Shown: in pieces, positions 11,959 through 23,412 of the stretch
How positions within the stretch are numbered: the first letter of the stretch is position 1
Layout: every line of letters starts with the position of its first letter
From: Panulirus ornatus
Lineage: Eukaryota > Arthropoda > Malacostraca > Decapoda > Palinuridae
Assembly: GCF_036320965.1 (NCBI RefSeq)
Contig: NC_092230.1
Span: 48,302,094 to 48,366,093, forward strand
DNA: 64,000 nucleotides
Reading direction: 5' to 3'
Position numbers and translations under genes: made by a program
Notes under the pieces: generated by a model
Seen by the model: the letters and a program-made list of their open reading frames with translations, nothing else
Databases searched by the model: none
What the model was told of the DNA's origin: nothing

Positions 11959-12901
11959 TCTTAGTGACGCCGTATCCTGACAACATCAGTGATAACCTCA
12001 TCTGTGTGAGGCCCGGCCAAGTGTTGATACATCTCGTGGTTGTGGCGGGTTACCCGCTGCTGCTCCTGCTGCTATTATTGATCCTTGCACGTCCGTGTCG
12101 AAGCTTCTGGTCGCACGCGGGGGGGGGGGGGGGTGACCTGTGGTCCGTGGTCAATACTACTACTGGTTTTGGTAGTTAGGAGTGCAGTCATCACTCTCGT
12201 GTCTAACTAGCTAGTAAAAGACGGTCAGTATAGTCTCTCTTGTCTCCCTAGCCAGCTGTGGAGGAGGGTCAATATGTTCTCTTATCATAGCACTGTAATA
12301 ACAGCGCTGCACAATGTACCTGAACACCGTTTTCTATTCCGAGCGTCAGCTATAGTGTCCTTGAAAGTCTGGAGGTCATAAGTTGTTGGTTCTATTTCTA
12401 TAATCATCCCCCGGGTATCATCCTCGAGTCCTATATCTATATCATCATCCCACATATAGACCATGGGTGTCAGACACCGTTGCTATACACACAGTAAAGT
12501 CAGCAGGTGTCAGCACTGGGCCCTGCCTGACGCCAGGTGATCCAGACACGTCCAGCCAGCTGACGTCAACCATATCATCCCAGGGTTTATATATCTCATC
12601 AAATATTGATTTAATATTCATTACGACTTGCCATGTGTGCAGGCAGATCATGTGGAGTGTCTGTTACCATTCTATTTCCCCGGGCGTTGCTGACGTCACG
12701 GTAACAGCCACATAAACTGGTGCAAAATTCCACATTTGTCTTAACGTGTTATCAAGGTAAGGTGTCAGCCAGGCCTCCTCCTCCACCTGCTCCACCTCAC
12801 ACTGATGACAGCTGTAACCCCACACACGATACATGTCATCCTCCGCTGTACCTGTTACACTGACTGTATTATGTAATCCGATATTAATATCCTCCATGGG
12901 T
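11959..12901. other. unique sequence island, no gene seen
   Basis: About 940 bases of unique sequence with a G-run of about 14 at 12120-12133. Two perfect TGACGTCA sites lie at 12561 and 12691. Open frames are at most 82 codons on either strand with no recognisable domain. Confidence 0.5.
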
Positions 12902-14180
12902 GCAGCTTCCTCTTGCTGCCCATCACATGACTGCTGCCCATCACATGACCTCTACTACATAACTGCTGCCCATCACATGACCTCTACTACATGACTGCTG
13001 CCCATCACATGACCTCTACTACATGACTGCTGCCCATCACATGACCTCTACTACATGACTGTTGCCCATCACATATCCTCTACTACATGACTGCTGCCCA
13101 TCACATGACTGTTGCCCATCACATATCCTCTACTACATGACTGCTGCCCATCACATATCCTCTACTACATGACTGCTGCCCATCACATGACCTCTACTAC
13201 ATGACTGCTGCCCATCACATGACTGTTGCCCATCACATATCCTCTACTACATGACTGCTGCCCATCACATATCCTCTACTACATGACTGCTGCCCATCAC
13301 ATATCCTCTACTACATGACTGCTGCTCATCACATGACTGTTGCCCATCACATATCCTCTACTACATGACTGCTGCTCATCACATGACTGTTGCCCATCAC
13401 ATATCCTCTACTACATGACTGCTGCTCATCACATGACTGTTGCCCATCACATATCCTCTACTACATGACTGCTGCCCATCACATATCCTCTACTACATGA
13501 CTGCTGCTCATCACATGACTGTTGCCCATCACATATCCTCTACTACATGACTGCTGCCCATCACATGACTGTTGCCCATCACATATCCTCTACTACATGA
13601 CTGCTGCCCATCACATGACTATTGCCCATCACATATCCTCTACTACATGACTGCTGCCCATCACATGACTGTTGCCCATCACATATGCTCTACTACATGA
13701 CTGCTGCTCATCACATGACTGTTGCCCATCACATATCCTCTACTAAATGACTGCTGCTCATCACATGACTTGCCCATCACATATCCTCTACTACATGACT
13801 GCTGCCCATCACATATCCTCTACTACATGACTGCTGCCCATCACATGACTGTTGCCCATCACATATCCTCTACTACATGACTGCCGCCCATCACATGACT
13901 GTTTCCCATCACATATCCTCTACTACATGACTGTTGCCCATCACATGACTGTTGCCCATCACATATCCTCTACTACATGACTGCTGCCCATCACATATCC
14001 TCTACATGACTGCAGCCCATCACATGACTGTTGCCCATCACATCCTCTACTACATGACTGCCGCCCATCACATGACTGTTGCCCATCACATATCCTCTAC
14101 TACATGACTGCTGCCCATCACATGACTGTTGCCCATCACATATCCTCTACTACATGACTGCTGCCCATCACATGACCTCT
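12902..14180. repeat. composite 18/32-bp minisatellite (50-bp dimer)
   Basis: Two related units alternate: a 32-bp form (TGACTGCTGCCCATCACATA plus TCCTCTACTACA) and an 18-bp form (TGACTGTTGCCCATCACA). The left end is mostly 32-bp units, and the middle and right are largely 50-bp dimers. All have scattered substitutions. Confidence 0.96.
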
Positions 14181-14474
14181 ACCATGCACTGTGGTTGGTC
14201 ATGCAGTGTGGCCCTGGCAGCCCTTAATGGTCATGCGTCGCCCCTTTAAACTTGTCTATTTTCGTGTGTGACGTATTAAGGGAAGTTCTGGGTTATTTTT
14301 ATAACCTTGTGTACAACAGTCACGCTTTACCCCCCCCCCCCCACTCCCCCCAGTATATCATATTTAACACAAACTCTGACATTTATTCAGCGATAAAATC
14401 TAATGGATTTTTAGTGTCCTTAAGATAAGATAAAAGAAAGATAAGAAAAAAATTAAAAGTTCTTCAAGATAATC
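14181..14474. other. unique spacer with C-run
   Basis: Unique AT-rich sequence with a C-run at about 14330-14342. Nothing recognised. Confidence 0.5.
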
Positions 14475-17122
14475 ATATACATTGTGACTTCCTGCAAGAT
14501 AATAACCTTACAACCACACACATATTGTGGCTTCCTGCAAGATAATAACCTTACAACCACACACATATTGTGGCTTCCTGCAAGATAATAACCTTACAAC
14601 CACACATATGTTGTGGCTTCCTGCAAGATGATAACCTTACAACCACACACATATTGTGGCTTCCTGCAAGATAATAACCTTACAACCACACACATATTGT
14701 GGCTTCCTGCAAGAAATCAACCTTACAACCACACACATGTTGTGGCTTCCTGCAAGATAACAACCTTACAACCACACACATGTTGTGGCTTCCTGCAAGA
14801 TGATAACCTTACAACCACACACATATTGTGGCTTCCTGCAAGATAATAACCTTACAACCACACACATGTTGTGGCCTCCTGCAAGATAATAACCTTACAA
14901 CCACACACATAGTGTAGCTTCCTGCAAGACAACAACCTTACAACCACACACATGTTGTGGCTTCCTGCAAGATAATAACCTTACAACCACACACATATTG
15001 TGGCTTCCTGCAAGATAATAACCTTACAACCACACACATATTGTGGCTTCCTGCAAGATGATAACCTTACAACCACACACATATTGTGGCTTCCTGCAAG
15101 ATAATAACCTTACAACCACACACATGTTCTGGCTTCCTGCAAGATGATAACCTTACAACCACACACATGTTGTGGCTTCCTGCAAGATAATAACCTTACA
15201 ACCACACACATAGTGTGGCTTCCTGCAAGACAACAACCTTACAACCACACACATGTTGTGGCTTCCTGCAAGATAATAACCTTACAACCACACACATATT
15301 GTGGCTTCCTGCAAGATAATAACCTTACAACCACACACATGTTGTGGCTTCCTGCAAGATAATAACCTTACAACCACACACATGTTGTGGCTTCCTGCAA
15401 GACAACAACCTTACAACCACACACATGTTGTGGCTTCCTGCAAGATAACAACCTTACAACCACACACATATTGTGGCTTCCTGCAAGACAATAACCTTAC
15501 AACCACACACATGTTGTGGCTTCCTGCAAGATAACAACCTTACAACCACACACATATTGTGGCTTCCTGCAAGACAACAACCTTACAACCACACACATAG
15601 TGTGGCTTCCTGCAAGACAATAACCTTACAACCACACACATATTGTGGCTTCCTGCAAGATAATAACCTTACAACCACACACATGTTGTGGCTTCCTGCA
15701 AGACAATAACCTTACAACCACACACATGTTGTGGCTTCCTGCAAGATAACAACCTTACAACCACACACATATTGTGGCTTCCTGCAAGACAACAACCTTA
15801 CAACCACACACATAGTGTGGCTTCCTGCAAGACAATAACCTTACAACCACACACATATTGTGGCTTCCTGCAAGATAATAACCTTACAACCACACACATG
15901 TTGTGGCTTCCTGCAAGATGATAACCTTACAACCACACACATATTGTGGCTTCCTGCAAGACAATAACCTTACAACCACACACATATTGTGGCTTCCTGC
16001 AAGATAATAACCTTACAACCACACACATGTTGTGGCTTCCTGCAAGATGATAACCTTACAACCACACACATGTTGTGGCTTCCTGCAAGATAATAACCTT
16101 ACAACCACACACATATTATGGCTTCCTGCAAGATAATAACCTTACAACCACACACATATTGTGGCTTCCTGCAAGATAATAACCTTACAACCACACACAT
16201 AGTGTGGCTTCCTGCAAGACAACAACCTTACAACCACACACATGTTGTGGCTTCCTGCAAGATAATAACCTTACAACCACACACATAGTGTGGCTTCCTG
16301 CAAGACAATAACCTTACAACCACACACATATTGTGGCTTCCTGCAAGATAATAACCTTACAACCACACACATGTTGTGGCTTCCTGCAAGACAACAACCT
16401 TACAACCACACACATATTGTGGCTTCCTGCAAGATGATAACCTTACAACCACACACATGTTGTGGCTTCCTGCAAGATAATAACCTTACAACCACACACA
16501 TGTTGTGGCTTCCTGCAAGATGATAACCTTACAACCACACACATATTGTGGCTTCCTGCAAGATAATAACCTTACAACCACACACATAGTGTGGCTTCCT
16601 GCAAGACAACAACCTTACAACCACACACATGTTGTGGCTTCCTGTAAGATAATAACCTTACAACCACACACATGTTGTGGCTTCCTGCACGATAATAACC
16701 TTACAACCACACACATATTGTGGCTTCCTGCAAGATAATAACCTAACAACCACACACATAGTGTGGCTTCCTGCAAGACAACAACCTTACAACCACACAC
16801 ATATTGTGGCTTCCTGCAAGATAATAACCTTACAACCACACACATAGTGTGGCTTCCTGCAAGATAATAACCTTACAACCACACACATATTGTGGCTTCC
16901 TGCAAGATAATAACCTTACAACCACACACATATTGTGGCTTCCTGCAAGATAATAACCTTACAACCACACACATATTGTGGCTTCCTGCAAGATAATAAC
17001 CTTACAACCACACACATATTGTGGCTTCCTGCAAGATAATAACCTTACAACCACACACATGTTGTGGCTTCCTGCAAGATAATAACCTTACAACCACACA
17101 CATTGTGTGGCTTCCTGCAAGA
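14475..17122. repeat. 43-bp minisatellite, about 61 copies, with 215-bp duplication
   Basis: Units of 43 bp run from CCTGCAAGATAATAACCTTA through CAACCACACACATATTGTGG to CTT. The unit contains CCACA and TGTGG, able to pair. Variation sits in two places: ATAATAACC, ACAACAACC or ATGATAACC, and ATATTG, ATGTTG or ATAGTG. The five-unit variant order at 15479-15693 recurs exactly at 15694-15908, a 215-bp duplication. Stop codons recur, so there is no long frame. Confidence 0.98.
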
Positions 17123-17365
17123 TATTGACTAAACATTTTTACGCTATTATTATCATAAGAAATTCCTCAGCAAAAACATTCTATTCCCTTCACACAACGA
17201 GTTATATATAACTCCTATATGATTACCACACTATGGGGGTCACTCCCGCCCCCCCATACCACCCCCCCAGAGTACGGGAATGACCCCCCCCCTCCCTCCC
17301 TCCCCTCCTCCCAACTATGTACCATCATTACAGTGCTGACGTCAACCAACGTCTTAACTTGTTTA

Positions 17366-17368
<3 letters not shown>
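17123..17368. other. unique spacer with C-rich tracts
   Basis: Short unique sequence with C-runs at about 17250-17310 and a TGACGTCA site at 17337. No gene. Confidence 0.5.

Positions 17369-17445
<77 letters not shown>
17369..17445. repeat. (CT)n microsatellite
   Basis: About 76 bases of uninterrupted TC/CT. Confidence 0.98.
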
Positions 17446-17447
<2 letters not shown>

Positions 17448-17539
17448 GTAAATCATATATCAGGTTGAATCATGGCTTCACCTGTGCCCACATCTGTACA
17501 TAATGTTACAGTCTGTGTGGTTTCTGTACTATATATCTC

Positions 17540-18222
17540 TTGTGTTATATATGGTTCTTAACCCTATATGATATATGGTTGTAACTCCTGCATGATATAT
17601 GGTTCTTAAGCTTGTATGATATATGGTTGTAACCCCTGCATGACATATGGTTCTTAAGCTTGTATGATATATGGTTGTAACTCCTGCATGATATATGGTT
17701 CTTAAGCTTGTATGATATATGGTTGTAACCCCTGCATGATATATGGTTCTTAAGCTTGTATGATATATGGTTGTAACTCCTGCATGATATATGGTTCTTA
17801 AGCTTGTATGATATATGGTTGTAACCCCTGCATGATACATGGTTGTAACTCCAGTATGATATATGGTTGTAACTCCTTCATGATATATGGTTGTAAGTAT
17901 GATATATGGTTGTAACTCCTGCATGATATATGGTTGTAACTCCTTCATGATATATGGTTGTATGATATATGGTTGTAACCCCTGCATGATATATGGTTGT
18001 AACTCCAGTATGATATATGGTTGTAACTCCTTCATGATATATGGTTGTAAGTATGATATATGGTTGTAACTCCTGCATGATATATGGTTGTAACTCCAGT
18101 ATGATATATGGTTGTAACTCCTTCATGATATATGGTTGTAAGTATGATATATGGTTGTAAATCCTGCATGATATATGGTTGTAACTCCAGTATGATATAG
18201 GGTTGTAACTCCCGCATGATAA
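17540..18222. repeat. 24-bp minisatellite with 48-bp dimer in left half
   Basis: Units of 24 bp share GATATATGGTT. On the left (to about 17820) a GTAACTCCTGCAT form alternates with a CTTAAGCTTGTAT form, giving a 48-bp dimer. On the right the second form disappears and GTAACTCCAGTAT, GTAACTCCTTCAT and shortened units form a different block of roughly 130 bp that recurs. Confidence 0.95.
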
Positions 18223-18284
18223 CTGGCCCCGACTCTATATGTGATTATATATCGACCACAAACTGCCTGTACCTCGTCTACCAC

Positions 18285-18285
<1 letters not shown>

Positions 18286-18368
<83 letters not shown>

Positions 18369-18446
18369 GTGTGAGAGAGAGGTTGTGTAAATTGTGACAA
18401 GGAGCAGTTGGGCCAACCTCTGTCTGGCAGCCTCACTCACTGGGTC

Positions 18447-18529
<83 letters not shown>

Positions 18530-18545
18530 GGGCAGACACAGTGCC

Positions 18546-18624
<79 letters not shown>
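18286..18624. repeat. (GA)40 - (CT)39 - (GA)39 inverted microsatellite triplet
   Basis: Three pure dinucleotide blocks lie at 18286-18365 (GA), 18451-18528 (CT) and 18547-18624 (GA). The middle block is the exact complement of both flanking ones, with spacers of 85 and 18 bases. Confidence 0.98.
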
Positions 18625-18627
<3 letters not shown>

Positions 18628-18744
18628 ACAGGCAGTTAACAACCTATATCATATTTCTTTCATCAATCAATTGAATGAAAAACAAAAAAAAAAAAAGTTT
18701 TTGGAAAATATTGGCGAGAAAATCCTGACCTTGAAATGGCCACA

Positions 18745-18841
18745 ACTCCTTATGAGCCGCTGCCACAGCTCACACAACTCCTTATGAGCCGCTGCCACAG
18801 CTCACACAACTCCTTATGAGCCGCTGCCACAGCTCACACAA
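18745..18841. repeat. 32-bp repeat, 3 copies
   Basis: Three exact units containing CTTATGAGCCGCTGCCACAG, followed by ACAACAACAAGAAGG. Confidence 0.95.
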
Positions 18842-18866
18842 CAACAACAAGAAGGTTGTTGTTGTG

Positions 18867-19046
18867 GAGCAGTGGACGGGTCTCGTGGTCTGGAGCAGTG
18901 GACGGGTCTCGTGGTCTGGAGCAGTGGACGGGTCTCGTGGTCTGGAGCAGTGGACGGGTCTCGTGGTCTGGAGCAGTGGACGGGTCTCGTGGTCTGGAGC
19001 AGTGGACGGGTCTCGTGGTCTGGAGCAGTGGACGGGTCTCGTGGTC
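18867..19046. repeat. 26-bp minisatellite, 7 copies
   Basis: Seven essentially identical units of GAGCAGTGGACGGGTCTCGT plus GGTCTG. Confidence 0.97.
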
Positions 19047-19190
19047 TTGAGAACAAAGAGACGTTACTGTGGACGAGGCAGGCTGGCCCACTGAGCTGAA
19101 CTAGGTCATTAAGGGCGGGTCGACTGACCACAGAACAATGGAACAAGTGTCCCTTGGGGGAGGTGGGATGACGACTGTAATGTTACACAG

Positions 19191-19191
19191 C

Positions 19192-19233
<42 letters not shown>

Positions 19234-19234
19234 C

Positions 19235-19269
<35 letters not shown>

Positions 19270-19271
19270 CG
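19191..19271. repeat. (CA)n with internal ACAT interruptions
   Basis: An interrupted CA microsatellite of about 80 bases. Confidence 0.97.
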
Positions 19272-19430
19272 TCCTGGTGAAGAGTGTGGCAAGCGAGTGT
19301 TGGTACATGGAAGCGTGAAGATGGGTACCGGGTGGTGGAATGAGGAAATGAAATCGCTAGTGAGACGATGGGACGGGTACATGAGAGGGGGGGAGCGAGG
19401 GCGGGGGGGGGAGGTTCCTGCAGGGAAGGA
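19272..19430 (+). pseudogene. possible LINE linker-region fragment (weak)
   Basis: The plus-strand frame reads CGKRVLV, then GSVKMGTGWWNEEMKSLVRR. The segment GTGWWNEEMK followed by basic residues resembles the linker between endonuclease and reverse transcriptase in RTE and CR1-type LINEs, where WWNEEV is common. Similarity fades into G-rich low-complexity sequence after about 19390. It could be a decayed member of the RTE-like family seen at both ends of the window, from a part missing in those copies. The resemblance is short and may be chance. Confidence 0.3.
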
Positions 19431-20233
19431 GTGTAGTCGAGTGGATGGAGTACAAGAGAAAGTGGCCACAGGTCAAGAGAATGGAACAGGAGGTGGGGAA
19501 GAAGGGGGAGGGGGAGTGTGAGAGGGGGGGGTGAGAATCGATAACCTTTTGGGAGAAAAAGAAAATACTTGGGTGAGCAAGTGTGAGGTGGAGAACAAAA
19601 GAACAGATGAGGCGGTGAAGACAGTGGATGAGGCAGCTGCAACTGGCGAAGGTGTAAACAAGAGATGGCTTCCTTCTTGCTTGTTGTCTTTTCATTTTCT
19701 AAGGCGTGAGGCAAGTGGTCAACCACACAGGGAGGCGGACGTGGGGCGTCTGGGACGGGGTGACCCGCTGAGTGTGAGTCATGGCGAATGTCACCGGATG
19801 AAACAGACGGAGAGGACGTGAAAGTCTTGGGCAGAAGTCGGCATGTGGGCAACCTGCTGGAGTGGACGTGACTGCAGGCGAGGTCCTCAGTACATGGCGG
19901 AGGTCACTCGGGGTCACGACGACTGACCCAGGGGCAGACTGGCCCAGGCTCGTGCCGGGACAAGTGACCCCAGACTGCTTGTGCAAACGTCCAAGACTGA
20001 GACACAATCAGTGTGGGAGACGCGTGTGAGGTAGGCAGTGTGGTGCACAGAGGGCGTGTGTGTGTGGAGGGGGAGGAGGTCAGCGGGGTCTGTATGGTGC
20101 CAAGGTGGAGGGAGGAAGGGAGGGAGGGAGGGAGGGGGGCTAACGAGGGTGGGTCGGTCAGGCCCGAGAGTGTTGTCCGGGGACGTCAGTCCTGGGACAT
20201 GAACGCACAGGAAGAAGGTGAACGAGTTGGGAT
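19431..20233. other. purine-rich unique sequence, no gene assigned
   Basis: G-rich on the plus strand and free of stops over long stretches of the minus strand (a 247-codon frame at 19852-19109). That frame is Pro/Ser/His low complexity and runs through the CA repeat, so it is not convincing. Nothing else recognised. Confidence 0.45.
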
Positions 20234-20497
20234 TCATATGTCTGAAGACGGTACGTGGTGTGAGACAGACTGATATGTCTGAGGACGGTACGTGGTGTGA
20301 GACACACTATGTCTGAGGACCGTACGTGGTGAGACACACTATGTCTGAGGACGGTACGTGGTGAGACACACTATGTCTGAGGACCGTACGTGGTGAGACA
20401 CACTATGTCTGAGGACGGTACGTGGTGTGAGACACACTATGTCTGAGGACGGTACGTGGTGAGACACACTATGTCTGAGGACGGTACGTGATGAGAC
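20234..20497. repeat. 32/34-bp minisatellite, about 8 copies
   Basis: Units built on TATGTCTGAGGACGGTACGT. The 34-bp version holds GTGTGAGACACAC, a 5-bp stem with a 3-base loop. The 32-bp version lacks one TG. Confidence 0.95.
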
Positions 20498-20571
20498 AAA
20501 GTGGAAGTAAACATAAAGGACCGACCAGAGTGTACAGAAATGGCTGGCCACAAGGGAACAATGATGGAAGA

Positions 20572-21027
20572 TACTGACTGACTCACTGACTGACTGATTG
20601 ACTGACTGACTGACTGACTGATTGACTAACTGACTGACTGACTGCCTGACTGACTGACTGACTGACTGACTGATTGACTGACTGACTGATTGACTGACTG
20701 ATTGACTAACTGACTGATTGACTGCCTGACTGACTGACTGATTGACTGACTGACTGATTGACTGCCTGACTGACTGACTGATTGACTGACTGACTGATTG
20801 ACTGACTGATTGACTGACTGACTGACTGCCTGACTGACTGACTGACTGACTGATTGACTGACTGACTGATTGACTGCCTGACTGACTGACTGACTGACTG
20901 ATTGACTGACTGATTGACTAACTGACTGACTGACTGCCTGACTGACTGACTGACTGATTGACTGACTGATTGACTGCCTGACTGACTGACTGATTGACTG
21001 ATTGACTGACTGATTGACTGACTGACT
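20572..21027. repeat. (ACTG)n with ATTG, CCTG and AACT variants
   Basis: About 455 bases of TGACTGACTGAT-type tetranucleotide repeat. GATTGACTGCCTGACT variants recur in blocks. Confidence 0.98.
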
Positions 21028-21039
21028 GGATATCTATAT

Positions 21040-21185
21040 CACACGTGGAGACAGTAAGGGACAGCGGAACACCGCGATGGAAAAATGGATTGAAGGAGGT
21101 TTGGCGGGTGTCGAGGACTGAACATCAGTAGGAAAGAATGATCTAGATCGACGTAGTATATGGGAAGCGACGTGTTGTCGAGAGC
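21040..21185 (+). pseudogene. decayed LINE 3' coding end (copy E)
   Basis: The segment GATGGAAAAATGGATTGAAG, followed by a GACTGAACAT stretch and ending GTAGTATATGGGAAGCGACG, lines up with the last coding segment of copy A (about 1274-1385: RWKDGV, RGLNMQEG, DVVYRG and stop). It has many substitutions and in-frame stops. It is an old relative of the RTE-like family. Confidence is moderate because the match is judged by eye. Confidence 0.45.
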
Positions 21186-21290
21186 ATAGGTTCGAATCCT
21201 GGTTGCAGCCGTCGGTCCATAATCTACCCAGCTGTTCATCCTCCCATAGGGGTTACACAGTAACTTGGGTACCTGGGTCACTTCAAAATG
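21186..21290 (+). mobile_element. tRNA-derived SINE-like fragment with B box
   Basis: GGTTCGAATCC at 21190-21200 is a perfect RNA polymerase III B box as found in tRNA genes. It is followed by CTACCCAGCTGTTCATCCTC and GGGTACCTGGGTC, which I associate with decapod SINE bodies. No convincing A box or cloverleaf is visible upstream, so this is not an intact tRNA gene. It is joined to the decayed LINE end just before it. Confidence 0.5.
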
Positions 21291-21389
21291 TGACCCTCTT
21301 ACCCTACGCTGCAGTGCTGGTTCACTTTCCCTCTACAATCGGTACTACTTTGACTTCTGCTCCCGAGAGCTGGCTGCTTGTATGCCCCC

Positions 21390-21572
21390 CACCACCACTA
21401 GCTACACCACGCAATACTCGGCAAGCTGCTGCGTCACATGCTTACTGTGTGGACATCGGCAACTCAAGGGTGGGCCGTTTTGATAAATGTTTCTTCCACT
21501 ATAATTTGAAGCTTTGGAACTCTCATGCACAGTTAAAATTACAGGGTTTTCGCTTCCTCCAATATCAGTAAA
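21390..21572 (+). pseudogene. LINE C-terminal tail fragment (Jockey/CR1-like)
   Basis: The frame ending at 21572 reads RNTRQAAASHAYCVDIGNSR, then VGRFDKCFFHYNLKLWNSH and a short tail. The pattern of a basic stretch, R(Y/F)D, FF and LWNSL is typical of the extreme C-terminus of Jockey and CR1-type reverse transcriptases. Only about 60 codons remain and no catalytic motif is present. It belongs to a different LINE lineage from copies A to C. Confidence 0.45.
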
Positions 21573-21734
21573 CACTGTCCTACTGTCTCTTCTTCCTCCC
21601 TCTCTTTATCTATACATATTCTGTTGTTTGTACATTTCCTCATCATTCCAGACGATACGTTTTGCCTTTAGCAATGCGGTGCCTTAGCTGACCCCCGTCC
21701 CTCTGGGTGCTCCAGGCCAGACTCCACACGTGTA

Positions 21735-22195
21735 ATAAAAGAGTTAGAGATGTGTGATGATGAGAGCAGAAGAGGGTGTGTTGAAATGGTTTGGTCACAT
21801 GGAGGAAAGGTTGACAAAGAGGATATATGTGTGTCAGAGGTGGAGGGAACGAGGAGAAGTGGGAGACCAAATTGGAGGTGGAAGGATGGAGTGAAAGAGA
21901 CTTTGAGCGATCGGGGCCTGAACATGCAGGAGGGTGAATGGCGTGCACGGGAAAGAGTGAACTGGAACGATGTGGTATACAAGGGTTGACGTGCTGTCAG
22001 TGAACTGATCCAGGCCATCTGATAAGTCCGGGGTAAACCATGGAAAGGTCAGGGAGGGGGCCTGGTTGTGGATAGGGAGCTGTGGTTTCGGTGCATTACA
22101 CCATGACAGCTAGAGAATGGATGTGAGCAGATGCCGCCTTTCTTCATCTGTTCCTAGCGCTACCTCGCTAGCGCGGGAAACGTCAATCAAGAAGA
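21735..22195 (+). pseudogene. RTE-like LINE 3' end, copy D (diverged, frameshifted)
   Basis: It starts near GAGAGCAGAAGAGGGTGTGT, corresponding to about 1142 in copy A. It then follows the same order: WFGH, ERLTKR, VSEVEGTRR, GRPNWRWKDG, RGLNMQEG, VNWNDVVYKG and stop (21989). A frameshift lies at about 21826-21840, where GTGTGTCAG replaces GTGTCGG, so the first part is in another frame. The 3' UTR matches copy A until a diverged segment, and the tail keeps CGCTACCTCGC and GCGGGAAA. The coding region corresponds to only the last quarter of the ORF, so this is a 5'-truncated, older insertion. Confidence 0.85.
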
Positions 22196-22339
22196 AAGAC
22201 AACGAGAAGGAAACTCCCTCTTGCTGCCACACCATCTGGGTCGTCCGTCTACTGTTACTGGACCATTCGTTAAGGCTTATTAACGTGTGACGTAGACGAC
22301 CTCAGCGCGCAGTGGTCCAACCCTCCCATGTGCACGACT

Positions 22340-23412
22340 GCACGACGCTGCACCACGACGGCATGGTCGTACTGTCGTGCACCACGACGGCATGGTCGTA
22401 CTGTCGTGCACCACGACGGCATGGTCGTACTGTCGTGCACCACGACGGCATGGTCGTACTGTCGTGCACCACCACGACGGCATGGTCGTACTGTCGTGCA
22501 CCACCACGACGGCATGGTCGTACTGTCGAGCACCACGACGGCATGGTCGTACTGTCGTGCACCACGACGGCATGGTCGTACTGTCGTGCACCACCACGAC
22601 GGCATGGTCGTACTGTCGAGCACCACGACGGCATGGTCGTACTGTCGAGCACCACGACGGCATGGTCGTACTGTCGTGCACCACGACGGCATGGTCGTAC
22701 TGTCGTGCACCACCACGACGGCATGGTCGTACTGTCGTGCACTACCACGACGGCATGGTCGTACTGTCGTGCACCACCACGACGGCATGGTCGTACTGTC
22801 GTGCACCACGACGGCATGGTCGTACTGTCGAGCACCACGACGGCATGGTCGTACTGTCGTGCACTACCACGACGGCATGGTCGTACTGTCGTGCACCACC
22901 ACGACGGCATGGTCGTACTGTCGTGCACCACCACGACGGCATGGTCGTACTGTCGTGCACTACCACGACGGCATGGTCGTACTGTCGTGCACCACCACGA
23001 CGGCATGGTCGTACTGTCGTGCACCACGACGGCATGGTCGTACTGTCGAGCACCACCACGACGGCATGGTCGTACTGTCGAGCACCACGACGGCATGGTC
23101 GTACTGTCGAGCACCACGACGGCATGGTCGTACTGTCGTGCACCACCACGACGGCATGGTCGTACTGTCGTGCACCACGACGGCATGGTCGTACTGTCGT
23201 GCACCACGACGGCATGGTCGTACTGTCGTGCACCACCACGACGGCATGGTCGTACTGTCGAGCACCACGACGGCATGGTCGTACTGTCGTGCACCACGAC
23301 GGCATGGTCGTACTGTCGTGCACCACCACGACGGCATGGTCGTACTGTCGTGCACCACGACGGCATGGTCGTACTGTCGTGCACCACCACGACGGCATGG
23401 TCGTACTGTCGT
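22340..23412. repeat. 29/32-bp CpG-rich minisatellite, about 36 copies
   Basis: Units of 29 bp (CACCACGACGGCATGGTCGT plus ACTGTCGTG) alternate with 32-bp forms carrying an extra CAC. There is a GTCGTG/GTCGAG variant. The unit holds the inverted repeat ACGAC-GTCGT. It has no stop codon in any plus frame, nor in the minus frames, so five or six long overlapping frames arise (up to 389 codons). CpG is unusually frequent. Confidence 0.98.

Noticed and set aside
14475..17122. CRISPR-like array (regular repeats)
   Set aside because: The repeats are continuous without unique spacers, no cas genes are present, and the context is eukaryotic.
19109..19852. A 247-codon minus-strand frame
   Set aside because: It runs through a CA microsatellite and is Pro/Ser/His low complexity, the mirror of a purine-rich plus strand.
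21150..21230. Intact tRNA gene at the GGTTCGAATCC box
   Set aside because: No acceptor stem or A box can be paired at the right distance, and the following sequence is a SINE-like body.
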